This document shows, piece by piece, positions 8,556 through 16,114 of a DNA stretch of 64,000 nt (within the stretch, counting starts at the first letter, position 1; every line of letters begins with the position of its first letter). The position numbers and the translations under genes were made by a program. Under the pieces are notes generated by a model, which worked only from the letters and a program-made list of their open reading frames with translations, was not told the origin of the DNA and did not search any database. The DNA comes from Nocardia cyriacigeorgica (GTDB lineage: Bacteria; Actinomycetota; Actinomycetes; Mycobacteriales; Mycobacteriaceae): positions 86,681 to 150,680 of the forward strand of contig NZ_JAAGVC010000006.1 of assembly GCF_010858045.1 (NCBI RefSeq). Direction: 5' to 3'.

Positions 8556-8651
8556 GTGCAGGGCCGGCGATCCACCGCCGCGGCGACGGCACTCTCCTTG
8601 CCGCCGTGAACTCCAGAGCCCGATAGCGCCTCCGGTTACCCGCCGAATGGA

Positions 8652-8673
8652 GTATTTAATATATGATGTATTC
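8652..8673. promoter_or_regulatory. AT-rich operator-like site D
   Basis: GTATTTAATATATGATGTATTC lies 60-83 bases upstream of the thioesterase-like gene. On the opposite strand it reads ATCATATATTAAATACT, aligning with site A2 over the ATCATATATT part. This suggests the thioesterase-whiB pair belongs to the same regulon. Confidence 0.42.
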
Positions 8674-8734
8674 AATCTGCTACGCATGCATCGGGGCATA
8701 GCTACATCACGGCTCGACCGAGGGAGTATCGACG

Positions 8735-9595
8735 GTGTCTCGCGCATTCTTCGACCTGGCACCGGAATCGGGGCACGCGGCAGAACCACTGCTGCCGACA
8801 CCGGTCGCCGCCAGCGGCTGGGGGCCGGACCATATGCGCGGAATGGCGGTCTGTGGCGCCATGGCGCGCGCGGCCGAACAGGCCATCCACGCCCTCGGCC
8901 GCCATGATCTTCGGCCTGCGCGTTGGAACGTCGACCTGTTCCGGGCCGCACGGATGCGACCATGCGCCACCTCGACCTCCATCGTGCAGACGAGCAGCAG
9001 GTTGTGCCTGGTCGATGTGACGCTGACACAAGCGGGCGAGGCGGTAGCCCGGGCGACGGCCTTGTTCCTCCGCCCCAGCGAGACGCCGACCGGCTCGGTG
9101 TGGAGCGGCGGTGCATGCCCGCAGCCACCCGAGCGCGATCGTGTGTCGAGCGGCGACCCGGAGCGGCTGTTCTACAGCGAGGAGGTCGGCTGGACGGTGT
9201 CAGCGGCCCCACACCACAACGGCCGGCGCAAACAGACCTGGCACTTTCCCGTACCCGTGGTTCGCGGTGAATACCTGTCTCCATTCCAACTGGCCGCGAC
9301 GGTGGCCGATGTCATGAATGTGGTCGCCAACCTGGGTAGTTCGGGACTCGAATTCATCAATCCCGATGTCGCACTGACATTGGCTCGATTACCGCAAGGG
9401 ACCGAACTGGGCCTGGCCGCGACCGATCGAGTCGAGCTGGACGGCATATCGGTTGGTACCGCCGTGGTTTTCGACCGAGCGGGCGTGCTCGGTGCGGCTA
9501 CCGTCACCGGGCTCGCCGATCCGCGACGGGCGGTGGACCTGCGCGCGTTCGCCGAGCGTGGCGCGGGACACCTCTACCAGCAGGAGTCGCCGTGA
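8735..9595 (+). CDS. Acyl-CoA thioesterase-like (double hot-dog) protein
   Basis: A 286-residue protein resembling actinobacterial acyl-CoA thioesterase/TesB-like double hot-dog proteins. The N-terminal half has AVCGAMARAAEQAI and PARWNVDLFRAARMRP, followed by VDVTLTQAGEAVARATALFL. The C-terminal half ends with VDLRAFAERGAGHLYQQ. The GTG start at 8735 has GAGGGAG upstream. The stop overlaps the start of a whiB gene by 4 bases, so the two are translationally coupled. A likely role is releasing free acid from, or binding, an acyl-CoA of the neighbouring pathway. The family match is from overall pattern rather than one catalytic motif. Confidence 0.65.
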   Translation: MSRAFFDLAPESGHAAEPLLPTPVAASGWGPDHMRGMAVCGAMARAAEQAIHALGRHDLRPARWNVDLFRAARMRPCATSTSIVQTSSRLCLVDVTLTQAGEAVARATALFLRPSETPTGSVWSGGACPQPPERDRVSSGDPERLFYSEEVGWTVSAAPHHNGRRKQTWHFPVPVVRGEYLSPFQLAATVADVMNVVANLGSSGLEFINPDVALTLARLPQGTELGLAATDRVELDGISVGTAVVFDRAGVLGAATVTGLADPRRAVDLRAFAERGAGHLYQQESP

Positions 9596-9948
9596 ACTCA
9601 CCGACCATTACCCACAGCGATTTCCTTGGACCGCGTGGCAGGCCGCGTTCGCTTCGGGGGCGGCAAGTGCCACGTAAGAAGGGGCTCGCGCTGCCGGCGC
9701 CCCGCGCCGAGGCGTGGGAGTGGCAGCTGATGGCGGCCTGTCGAGCACACGACGTGAACATCTTCTACGCCGCAGAACACGAAACCGCCAGCATCCACCG
9801 GGCAAAGCGTATCTGCGACACCTGCCCGGTCCGCACGATCTGCCGCGACCACGCCATAGCGGCCAACGAACCTCATGGCATCTGGGGTGGACTCACTCCC
9901 GGCGAGCGAATCCGTTACCTATGGCGAGAGTCGAGCAGGAACGTGTAG
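9592..9948 (+). CDS. WhiB family [4Fe-4S] transcriptional regulator (copy 1)
   Basis: A 118-residue WhiB-like protein. The four cluster-binding cysteines are C50, C75, C78 and C84 (AACRAHD, then CDTCPVRTIC). They are followed by the GIWGG turn (96-100) and a basic C-terminal tail (ERIRYLWRESSRNV). A basic N-terminal extension of about 40 residues precedes the domain. WhiB proteins bind sigma-A region 4 and sense redox or NO. The gene overlaps the thioesterase-like gene by 4 bases, so it is made together with a metabolic enzyme. A terminator-like hairpin follows. The extension sets it apart from the shorter WhiB at 24601. Confidence 0.93.
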   Translation: MNSPTITHSDFLGPRGRPRSLRGRQVPRKKGLALPAPRAEAWEWQLMAACRAHDVNIFYAAEHETASIHRAKRICDTCPVRTICRDHAIAANEPHGIWGGLTPGERIRYLWRESSRNV

Positions 9949-10025
9949 CTCGGTGGACCCGATAGCTCCGGCCCCCCGGGCTCGCTGCGCACCATGTGCG
10001 AGATCATCCGGGAGAAAGAACTGAG

Positions 10026-10058
10026 GGGCCCGAGAAATCAATGACGATTCCCGGGCCC
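10026..10058 (+). terminator. Hairpin downstream of whiB copy 1
   Basis: GGGCCCGAGAA (10026-10036) pairs with TTCCCGGGCCC (10048-10058) with one mismatch around an 11-base loop. It lies about 80 bases after the whiB stop. The rest of the 220-base gap before the SDR gene shows nothing else I can identify. Confidence 0.5.
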
Positions 10059-10169
10059 TGCGCCGAAACCGACTGAGCGAGCGACGATTACGGGCGCGTC
10101 GAGGTCACACCCGGGCCGCCGTACTCGGTGAACGGCGGCAAGCCGGGCCTGCGCGCGGAACCGCACAAA

Positions 10170-11069
10170 TCAGTCGAACAAGTCGAGCAGTGAACCCTCA
10201 TTGTCCGAGCCGATGATTCCGACGGGTTTGCTGCTCGTGTCATCGAGGATCGCGTCGAGGTTGGCTTGGATGTCCTCGGGAGTGACCTCGGCGTTCGTAT
10301 AGCCGCTGTTCATCGAGAGCGCGAAACGCTGCATCAAACCACCCTGGCTGAGCAGTGTCTCGCCAGTGATGGAGCAGTCCTCGTGCGCGAGGTAGGCCAC
10401 TGTCGGGGAGACCATCGCGGTGGTCATCGAGTCCTCGAGCTTCTTTTTGAGATCGTCGGGGATCTCCGCCTCCGCCGCCATACGCGTGTACGCGGTGGGG
10501 GCGATCGCGTTCACCCGAATCCCGACCTTCAGCGCTTCCATGGCGAGGGTGCGGGTGAACGAGAAGATGGCGCCCTTCGAGGCAACATAGGCACTCTGCT
10601 CTTCGAAACCGACCAGCGTCGGCGACGCGGTGTTGACCACTCGCCCCGCGCCTGACGCGATGAGATGGGGCCACGCGGCCGCAGTCACCGCCGCGGTGCC
10701 GAAGAAGTTGACCTCCATATGCCGGCGGATCCCCTCGATCGCTTCGGGACCGAAAGGCGTCAAATGATTGATGCCGGCATTGTTGACAACGATGTCGAGA
10801 CGGCCGAACTCCTCGATCGCGGTCCGCACGATCGCCTCCGCGCCGGTCGATACGTTGTCGTAGTTCGCGACAGCCTTTCCGCCCGCCGCGACGATCTCGG
10901 CGACCACGGCATCGGCAGGAGAGGTGTCGGACCCTTCCCCGGAAGCAGACGATCCGAAGTCGTTGACTACCACCGATGCTCCCCGTGCAGCCAGCAGGAG
11001 CGCGTGCGAGCGGCCGAGCCCCCGGCCGCCGCCCGTGACGAGGGCGACCTTCCCGTCGAAACGCAACAT
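10170..11069 (-). CDS. SDR family dehydrogenase, (3R)-hydroxyacyl-CoA dehydrogenase type
   Basis: A 299-residue short-chain dehydrogenase with the cofactor loop TGGGRGLGRSHALLL, NNAG, and the catalytic pattern NTASPTLVGFEEQSAYVASKGA. It is longer than classical SDRs by about 45 C-terminal residues. The GRGLGRSHA loop and the tail resemble the dehydrogenase domain of multifunctional enzyme type 2, which oxidises (3R)-hydroxyacyl-CoA. ATG 11069 (MLRFDGKVALVTGGG) fits the family start and has GGAGGAAAG upstream. It is preceded by AT-rich site E and probably acts with the MaoC hydratases of the cluster. It stands alone on its strand. Confidence 0.85.
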   Translation of the reverse strand: MLRFDGKVALVTGGGRGLGRSHALLLAARGASVVVNDFGSSASGEGSDTSPADAVVAEIVAAGGKAVANYDNVSTGAEAIVRTAIEEFGRLDIVVNNAGINHLTPFGPEAIEGIRRHMEVNFFGTAAVTAAAWPHLIASGAGRVVNTASPTLVGFEEQSAYVASKGAIFSFTRTLAMEALKVGIRVNAIAPTAYTRMAAEAEIPDDLKKKLEDSMTTAMVSPTVAYLAHEDCSITGETLLSQGGLMQRFALSMNSGYTNAEVTPEDIQANLDAILDDTSSKPVGIIGSDNEGSLLDLFD

Positions 11070-11140
11070 GGTCTCTCTCTTTCCTCCATGACTCGCATGG
11101 ACGACAGGTCGACGGGACGCCAAGGTACCCATCACAGCGA

Positions 11141-11162
11141 CAATATATTTAATAGTATATGG
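11141..11162. promoter_or_regulatory. AT-rich operator-like site E
   Basis: CAATATATTTAATAGTATATGG lies 72-93 bases upstream of the SDR gene at 11069. It carries the ATATATT core shared with sites A, A2, C and D. Confidence 0.42.
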
Positions 11163-11321
11163 CAAACACAGCGGCGGAGCGCAAGGAGAACGCGCAAATG
11201 CGGCCACTGATGCGCGGCAAGAACTGATCGAGATTCGGCATCCGGGATCGGTGCACCGCGGGCGCGAAGACGTCCCGCGAGTCGACCTACATCGTGGAGT
11301 CAGCCGTCTGCGGCAACAGAT

Positions 11322-12593
11322 TCACCGCACCTCCGGTCGCAGCACCGACTCGCCGAACCAGTGGCAGACGAGCAGCGCCATCTCGACATCGAGCCGATCG
11401 CCGGAGATGGGTCCACCACGACGTTCGATCGCTCGGTTGACGCGGTATTTCACCGAATTGGCATGCAGGTTGAGGGCCTCCGCGGCGGCCTTGTGGCTGG
11501 AGCCGGTGAGCAGGAATACCCGCAGCGTCTCCCGTAGCCGTGCGTCGTTGTCGCTGTCGACGGCCAGCGGGCCGAGCACCTGCTGGACCCACTCGCGGGC
11601 CGCGGCGAGATCACGTCCGAGCAGGGCCGCGGCGGTCAGCCCCGGATCTCCCGCAGCGGTGACCCGGGCGGCGGCCGATCCGCCCGCCAGCGCGACCGTG
11701 CGGGCCTGGAGGGCCTGGCGATGCGAGCTCCGGAAGCCTTCGACGCCCGGCTGCGGTGTGCCGAGCGCGACCCACGGTGCGTCCTCGCGCGTCTCGGCGA
11801 AGCGGCGGACCTGCTCGGCGCAGTTGTGCGCGGTGGCCGCGGCGAGCGGTATCCACCCCCATCCGGTCAAACGGTCCGCGGCCACGAACAATCCGGCGCC
11901 GAGTGCTCCCATGGACTCGGCGAGCTCACGGACGAACCGCTCCAAGCGACCGAGCTCGTCACCACCGGTCGGCAACCACAGCACCAGTGCCAGATGCGTA
12001 CGCCGCAGCGGATATCGGATCGCGTCGGTCACCGCGTCGACGTCGACGGCATGACCGTCGAGCACTTCCCGCACCCGGACCGCGCGGGTGCTGTTGCGGT
12101 TCTCCAGCCAGTGATCGCGTTCGTTCTGGTAGGTCTCGACCACCTGCTGGGAGATCCAATCGATATACCCGAACGTGATCGTCGTGATCTGCTCGAAGAT
12201 GTCCAACCGAACCTGCGGGTCGAGGTCGAGGTTTCTGACCTCTTCGGAGACGATGCCGAGGAGTTTCTGCTGGCCGAGACGGTAGGCACGGACCAGCGCG
12301 TTCGGCGCGATGCCGTGCTGGGCGAGCCGGCGGGCGTACTCCAGTGCGGCAGTCGGTGGCTCCACGTTCTCGATCGGGATGGCGTGCTGGATCGCGGAGA
12401 AGATGGTGTCGACATTGCCCTCGACGCTGTCGCGCAGCAATTCGTGTAACTGCTGATCGCCCTGGAGATCGGCGATCTCGGCGAGCAGATGCTGTGCGAT
12501 CGTGCGGCTCACCTCGCCGAGCCGGTCGGTGAGGCGTTCGACCACGACGGCCGCCTGCACGCCGACCGCCGCATCATCGTCTGCGCTGGACAT
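11322..12593 (-). CDS. PucR family transcriptional regulator
   Basis: A 423-residue regulator. The N-terminal two thirds hold a helical sensor region (about 20-170) and a GGDEF-related segment (about 190-290). The last 70 residues carry the PucR-type helix-turn-helix: LRETLRVFLLTGSSHKAAAEALNLHANSVKYRVNRAI, then a short C-terminal helix. ATG 12591-12593 begins MSSADDDAAV; no strong ribosome site is visible. It is divergent from the acyl-CoA ligase operon at 12759. A perfect 17-bp palindrome in the shared promoter is its likely target. Members of this family often activate lipid or purine catabolic genes. Confidence 0.88.
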   Translation of the reverse strand: MSSADDDAAVGVQAAVVVERLTDRLGEVSRTIAQHLLAEIADLQGDQQLHELLRDSVEGNVDTIFSAIQHAIPIENVEPPTAALEYARRLAQHGIAPNALVRAYRLGQQKLLGIVSEEVRNLDLDPQVRLDIFEQITTITFGYIDWISQQVVETYQNERDHWLENRNSTRAVRVREVLDGHAVDVDAVTDAIRYPLRRTHLALVLWLPTGGDELGRLERFVRELAESMGALGAGLFVAADRLTGWGWIPLAAATAHNCAEQVRRFAETREDAPWVALGTPQPGVEGFRSSHRQALQARTVALAGGSAAARVTAAGDPGLTAAALLGRDLAAAREWVQQVLGPLAVDSDNDARLRETLRVFLLTGSSHKAAAEALNLHANSVKYRVNRAIERRGGPISGDRLDVEMALLVCHWFGESVLRPEVR

Positions 12594-12644
12594 GGCCACA
12601 CAGTAGAACGCGCATCGCCGTCCAGAGTGCGCATTCCCGCGTCC

Positions 12645-12661
12645 TTGTCTCCGGGAGACAA
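12645..12661. promoter_or_regulatory. Perfect palindrome in the pucR/ligase divergent promoter
   Basis: TTGTCTCCGGGAGACAA consists of two perfect 8-base arms around one central base. It lies 52 bases before the PucR gene start and 98 bases before the ligase start. Its place between a regulator and a divergent operon makes it a likely PucR operator. Confidence 0.6.
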
Positions 12662-12758
12662 ACCGGCCCGCGAGCTTCATCGCCGCACGACGGTGTGATC
12701 CAGCTCTCAGATTCCTAGCTTTATGGCACAAGCCACGCCAGTACAGCCAGGAGTGACG

Positions 12759-14216
12759 ATGAACCTGTCCACGCTGCCCGATCGCCGCGCCGCGCAGCAT
12801 CCCAGCGCACCCGCTCTCGCCGACGACGACGTCGAACTCGACAACACCGGGTTCCTCGAGGCCGTGCGCCGGGCCGCCGGCGCCCTGCGCGCCCACGGGG
12901 TGGGTGCCGGTGACGTCGTCGCGGTGATGCTGCCCAACACGGTGGATCTGGTCGTCGCGCTGTTCGCGGCCTGGCGGCTCGGCGCGGCGGTGACACCGCT
13001 GAACCCCGCGCTCGTCCCGGACGAGGTGGGTTATCAGGTGGCCGATGCGGGTGCGGCGGTGCTGGTTGCCGCGGGCCCGCTCGGGTTCGACGTCGATGTC
13101 CCTGTGGTGCTGCCGGTGCGCGAGCTCAGCGGCGACGTCACCGCCGACCCGGTCGATGTGCCCGCCGACGCGCTCGCGCTGCTCATCTACACCAGCGGGA
13201 CGACCGGGAGGCCGAAGGGCGTGATGCTCGACCACGCCAACCTGAACGCGATGTGCGCGATGATGATCGGCCAGTTCGCGCTGACCGCGGCCGATCGCAG
13301 CCTGCTCGTGCTTCCGCTGTTCCACGTCAACGGCATCGTGGTCAGCACTCTGTCACCCCTGCTGGTAGGCGCGTCCACCACCATCGCGGGCCGGTTCAGC
13401 GCCCAGACCTTCTTCGACCGGCTCGTGCGCAGCGGCGCCACCTATTTCTCCGCGGTACCGACGATCTACGCGATGCTCGCCGACCTGCCCGCGGACGTGC
13501 GCCCGGATACCTCCGCGGTCCGTTTCGCGATCTGCGGCGCCGCGCCGGCGAGTGTGGAATTGCTGGAGAGATTCGAATCCAGGTACGGCATTCCCATCGT
13601 GGAGGGCTACGGCCTGTCGGAGGGCACGTGCGCCAGCACGGTCAATCCATTGGAACGGCGCAAACCGGGAACCGTTGGTTTGCCGTTGCCCGGTCAGCGG
13701 GTGCGCATCGTCGACGCCGATGGCGCGGATGTCGGCCCGGGAGAAGCCGGCGAGGTGCTCATCAGCGGCCCGAACATCATGCGCGGCTACCTCGGTCGTC
13801 CAGCGGAGACCGCCCGAACGCTGGTCGACGGCTGGCTGCGCACCGGCGATATCGGCCGCTTCGACGAGGACGGCTACCTGGTGCTGGTCGATCGTGCCAA
13901 GGACATGATCATTCGCGGTGGGGAGAACATCTACCCCAAGGAAATCGAGGCCGTGGCCTACCAGCTGCCCGAGATCGCGACCGCGGCGGTCATCGGACGC
14001 GCCCATCCCGTCTACGGCGAGGAGCCCGTGCTGTACGTGGCGCTGAACGCCGGCGCGCACATCGACGAGCAGCGCATCCGAACCCACCTCAGCGCCTCGC
14101 TATCGAAATACAAAGTGCCCGTGGAGATCACGATTCTCGATGAACTTCCCGCCAATGCCGTGGGAAAGCTCGACAAGCCGAAACTGCGGCAGTTGGTTCT
14201 CGACGCCGACCGCTAG
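12759..14216 (+). CDS. Long-chain acyl-CoA ligase (AMP-forming, FadD-like)
   Basis: A 485-residue class I adenylate-forming enzyme. Motifs in order are the P-loop YTSGTTGRPKGVML (about 145), the acyl pocket LFHVNGI, the adenine motif GYGLSEGTC, the hinge GWLRTGDIGRFDEDG, LVDRAKDMIIRGGENIYPKE, and the catalytic Lys region ANAVGKLDKPKLR. It activates a carboxylic acid as acyl-AMP and transfers it to CoA. ATG 12759 is preferred because AGGAG lies 5 bases upstream. It heads an operon with a DUF3556-like membrane protein and a FAD oxidoreductase. It is somewhat short for FadD proteins, and its substrate is not known. Confidence 0.93.
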   Translation: MNLSTLPDRRAAQHPSAPALADDDVELDNTGFLEAVRRAAGALRAHGVGAGDVVAVMLPNTVDLVVALFAAWRLGAAVTPLNPALVPDEVGYQVADAGAAVLVAAGPLGFDVDVPVVLPVRELSGDVTADPVDVPADALALLIYTSGTTGRPKGVMLDHANLNAMCAMMIGQFALTAADRSLLVLPLFHVNGIVVSTLSPLLVGASTTIAGRFSAQTFFDRLVRSGATYFSAVPTIYAMLADLPADVRPDTSAVRFAICGAAPASVELLERFESRYGIPIVEGYGLSEGTCASTVNPLERRKPGTVGLPLPGQRVRIVDADGADVGPGEAGEVLISGPNIMRGYLGRPAETARTLVDGWLRTGDIGRFDEDGYLVLVDRAKDMIIRGGENIYPKEIEAVAYQLPEIATAAVIGRAHPVYGEEPVLYVALNAGAHIDEQRIRTHLSASLSKYKVPVEITILDELPANAVGKLDKPKLRQLVLDADR

Positions 14217-14257
14217 CGGCGACGCACCCCACCCGTCCATCTAGAAGGAGCCACATC

Positions 14258-16063
14258 ATGGGTTTCACGAAACCGGATCTACCGGCGGTCGATCCAGACG
14301 AATTCTTGCGGAAACCGCTCATGGAGCGGATGCGCATCCTAGGTCTCGATTGGGCCGAAAACGGTTTCGGTTCACCGAAGATGGTGCACTGCGTCTACAT
14401 CGCCAAGCTCATCGTGTTGTACGCGATCGGTGGCGTCACCATCGCGACGGCGACCTCGGGGCTGCCTGCCTTCTGGCATGTCGCCGAATGGTGGAACCAG
14501 CCGATCGTGTACCAGAAGCTCATCCTCTGGACGGTGCTGCTCGAGGCCATCGGCGTGGCCGGCTCCTGGGGGCCGCTCGCCGGCAAGGTGAAGCCGATGA
14601 CCGGCGGCATCCTGTTCTGGGCCCGGCCGGGCACCATCCGCCTGCGGCCGTGGGCCTGGGTGCCCGGCACCAGAGGCGATCGCCGCACCTGGTTCGATGT
14701 GGTGCTCTACCTGGCGTTGCTGGTCAGCCTGTTCGTGGCCATTGTCCGGCCAGGGGTTATCAGCACCTCGCTGTCGGCCGCCCTGCCGGACAATACGTCC
14801 GGCCTGGTGAATCCGCTGCTGGTGGCCGCGCCGATCGCCTTGCTGATCCTCAACGGCCTGCGTGACAAGACGATCTTCCTCGCCGCTCGCGGCGAGCAGT
14901 ATCTGCCGGCGCTGGTCTTTTTCGCGGTGCTGCCGTTCACCGACATGATCATCGCGCTGAAGCTGCTGATCGTGGTGGTGTGGCTGGGTGCAGGCTTCTC
15001 GAAGTTCGGCAAGCATTTCTCGAATGTGGTTCCGCCCATGGTGAGCAACAGCCCGTCGACGCCGTTCAAGGCCATCAAGCGGGCGCACTACCGGAGTTTC
15101 CCGAACGATATGCGTCCGTCGCGGCTGGCCGATGTCATGGCGCATGTCGGTGGCACCACTGTCGAGATCATCACTCCGCTGGTCCTGCTGTTTTCCACCA
15201 ACCTGTATCTGACGATGGCGGCGGTGGCGATGATGGTGATCTTCCACCTGTTCATCGTCTCGACGTTCCCACTTGCGGTGCCACTGGAATGGAACGTGCT
15301 GTTCGCCTACGCGACCGTGTTCTTGTTCCTGGGCTTCCCTAATGGCGCGGGCTATGCTGCCTGGGATATGTCCTCGCCTTTGCTGCTCGCGGGTGTCGTG
15401 GCGGCGCTGCTCTTCTTCCCGATCCTGGGTAACCTGCGTCCGGACAAGGTGTCGTTCCTGCCGTCGATGCGGCAGTACGCAGGAAACTGGGCCTCGGCGA
15501 TCTGGGCGTTCACACCTGGAGCCGAAGCGAAGCTGGACCGCGTGACCCGGTCGGCGAAGAACCAGATCGACCAGTTCATCGAATTCGGATACGAGCCCGA
15601 GTGGGCAGAGATCACGCTGCAGAAGACCATCGCTTGGCGCAGCATGCACAGCCAGGCGCGCGGATTGTTCTCGCTGCTGCTGTCGCGGCTGCCCGATATC
15701 GACACCCGGACCGTGCGCGAAGGCGAATTCCTCTGTAACTCCATCATCGGGTTCAATTTCGGTGACGGCCATCTGCACGGCAAGGACATGATTCGAGCCG
15801 TACAGGACGAAGCGCGGTTCGAGCCGGGTGAGTGCGTGGTCGCCTGGGTCGAGTCAGAGGCGTTCGGCAGCGGCATCCAGCGCTACCAGCTGATCGATGC
15901 GGCACTCGGGGTGATCGAGCGTGGCTCCTGGCGGGTCGCCGACGCCGTCGCCGAACAACCCTGGCTGCCCAACGGCCCGATCCCGTTGCAGGTCAGCTGG
16001 ACTCGGGCCGGTGCGAGCGAGCCGCGACTCTCGCAGCAGGGCGACTACGGAGTAGTGGCCTAG
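14258..16063 (+). CDS. DUF3556-like membrane protein
   Basis: A 601-residue protein starting MGFTKPDLPAVDPDEFL. About ten hydrophobic segments lie between residues 45 and 405, followed by a soluble C-terminal part of about 190 residues. The N-terminal sequence and length resemble the uncharacterised DUF3556 family of mycolic-acid-containing actinobacteria; this is recognition from memory. GAAGGAG lies about 8 bases before the ATG. It sits between an acyl-CoA ligase and a FAD oxidoreductase, so it may handle a lipid at the membrane. No catalytic motif can be named. Confidence 0.7.
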   Translation: MGFTKPDLPAVDPDEFLRKPLMERMRILGLDWAENGFGSPKMVHCVYIAKLIVLYAIGGVTIATATSGLPAFWHVAEWWNQPIVYQKLILWTVLLEAIGVAGSWGPLAGKVKPMTGGILFWARPGTIRLRPWAWVPGTRGDRRTWFDVVLYLALLVSLFVAIVRPGVISTSLSAALPDNTSGLVNPLLVAAPIALLILNGLRDKTIFLAARGEQYLPALVFFAVLPFTDMIIALKLLIVVVWLGAGFSKFGKHFSNVVPPMVSNSPSTPFKAIKRAHYRSFPNDMRPSRLADVMAHVGGTTVEIITPLVLLFSTNLYLTMAAVAMMVIFHLFIVSTFPLAVPLEWNVLFAYATVFLFLGFPNGAGYAAWDMSSPLLLAGVVAALLFFPILGNLRPDKVSFLPSMRQYAGNWASAIWAFTPGAEAKLDRVTRSAKNQIDQFIEFGYEPEWAEITLQKTIAWRSMHSQARGLFSLLLSRLPDIDTRTVREGEFLCNSIIGFNFGDGHLHGKDMIRAVQDEARFEPGECVVAWVESEAFGSGIQRYQLIDAALGVIERGSWRVADAVAEQPWLPNGPIPLQVSWTRAGASEPRLSQQGDYGVVA

Positions 16064-16114
16064 TCCGGGCCCACGGCAGCGTTTCGTCGAACCTACATCC
16101 AGGAAAGGAACCGC

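Noticed and set aside
12594..13325. N-terminal extension of the PucR gene by up to 244 residues
   Set aside because: The extra part overlaps the divergent acyl-CoA ligase gene and the palindrome-bearing promoter, and has no likeness to PucR proteins.
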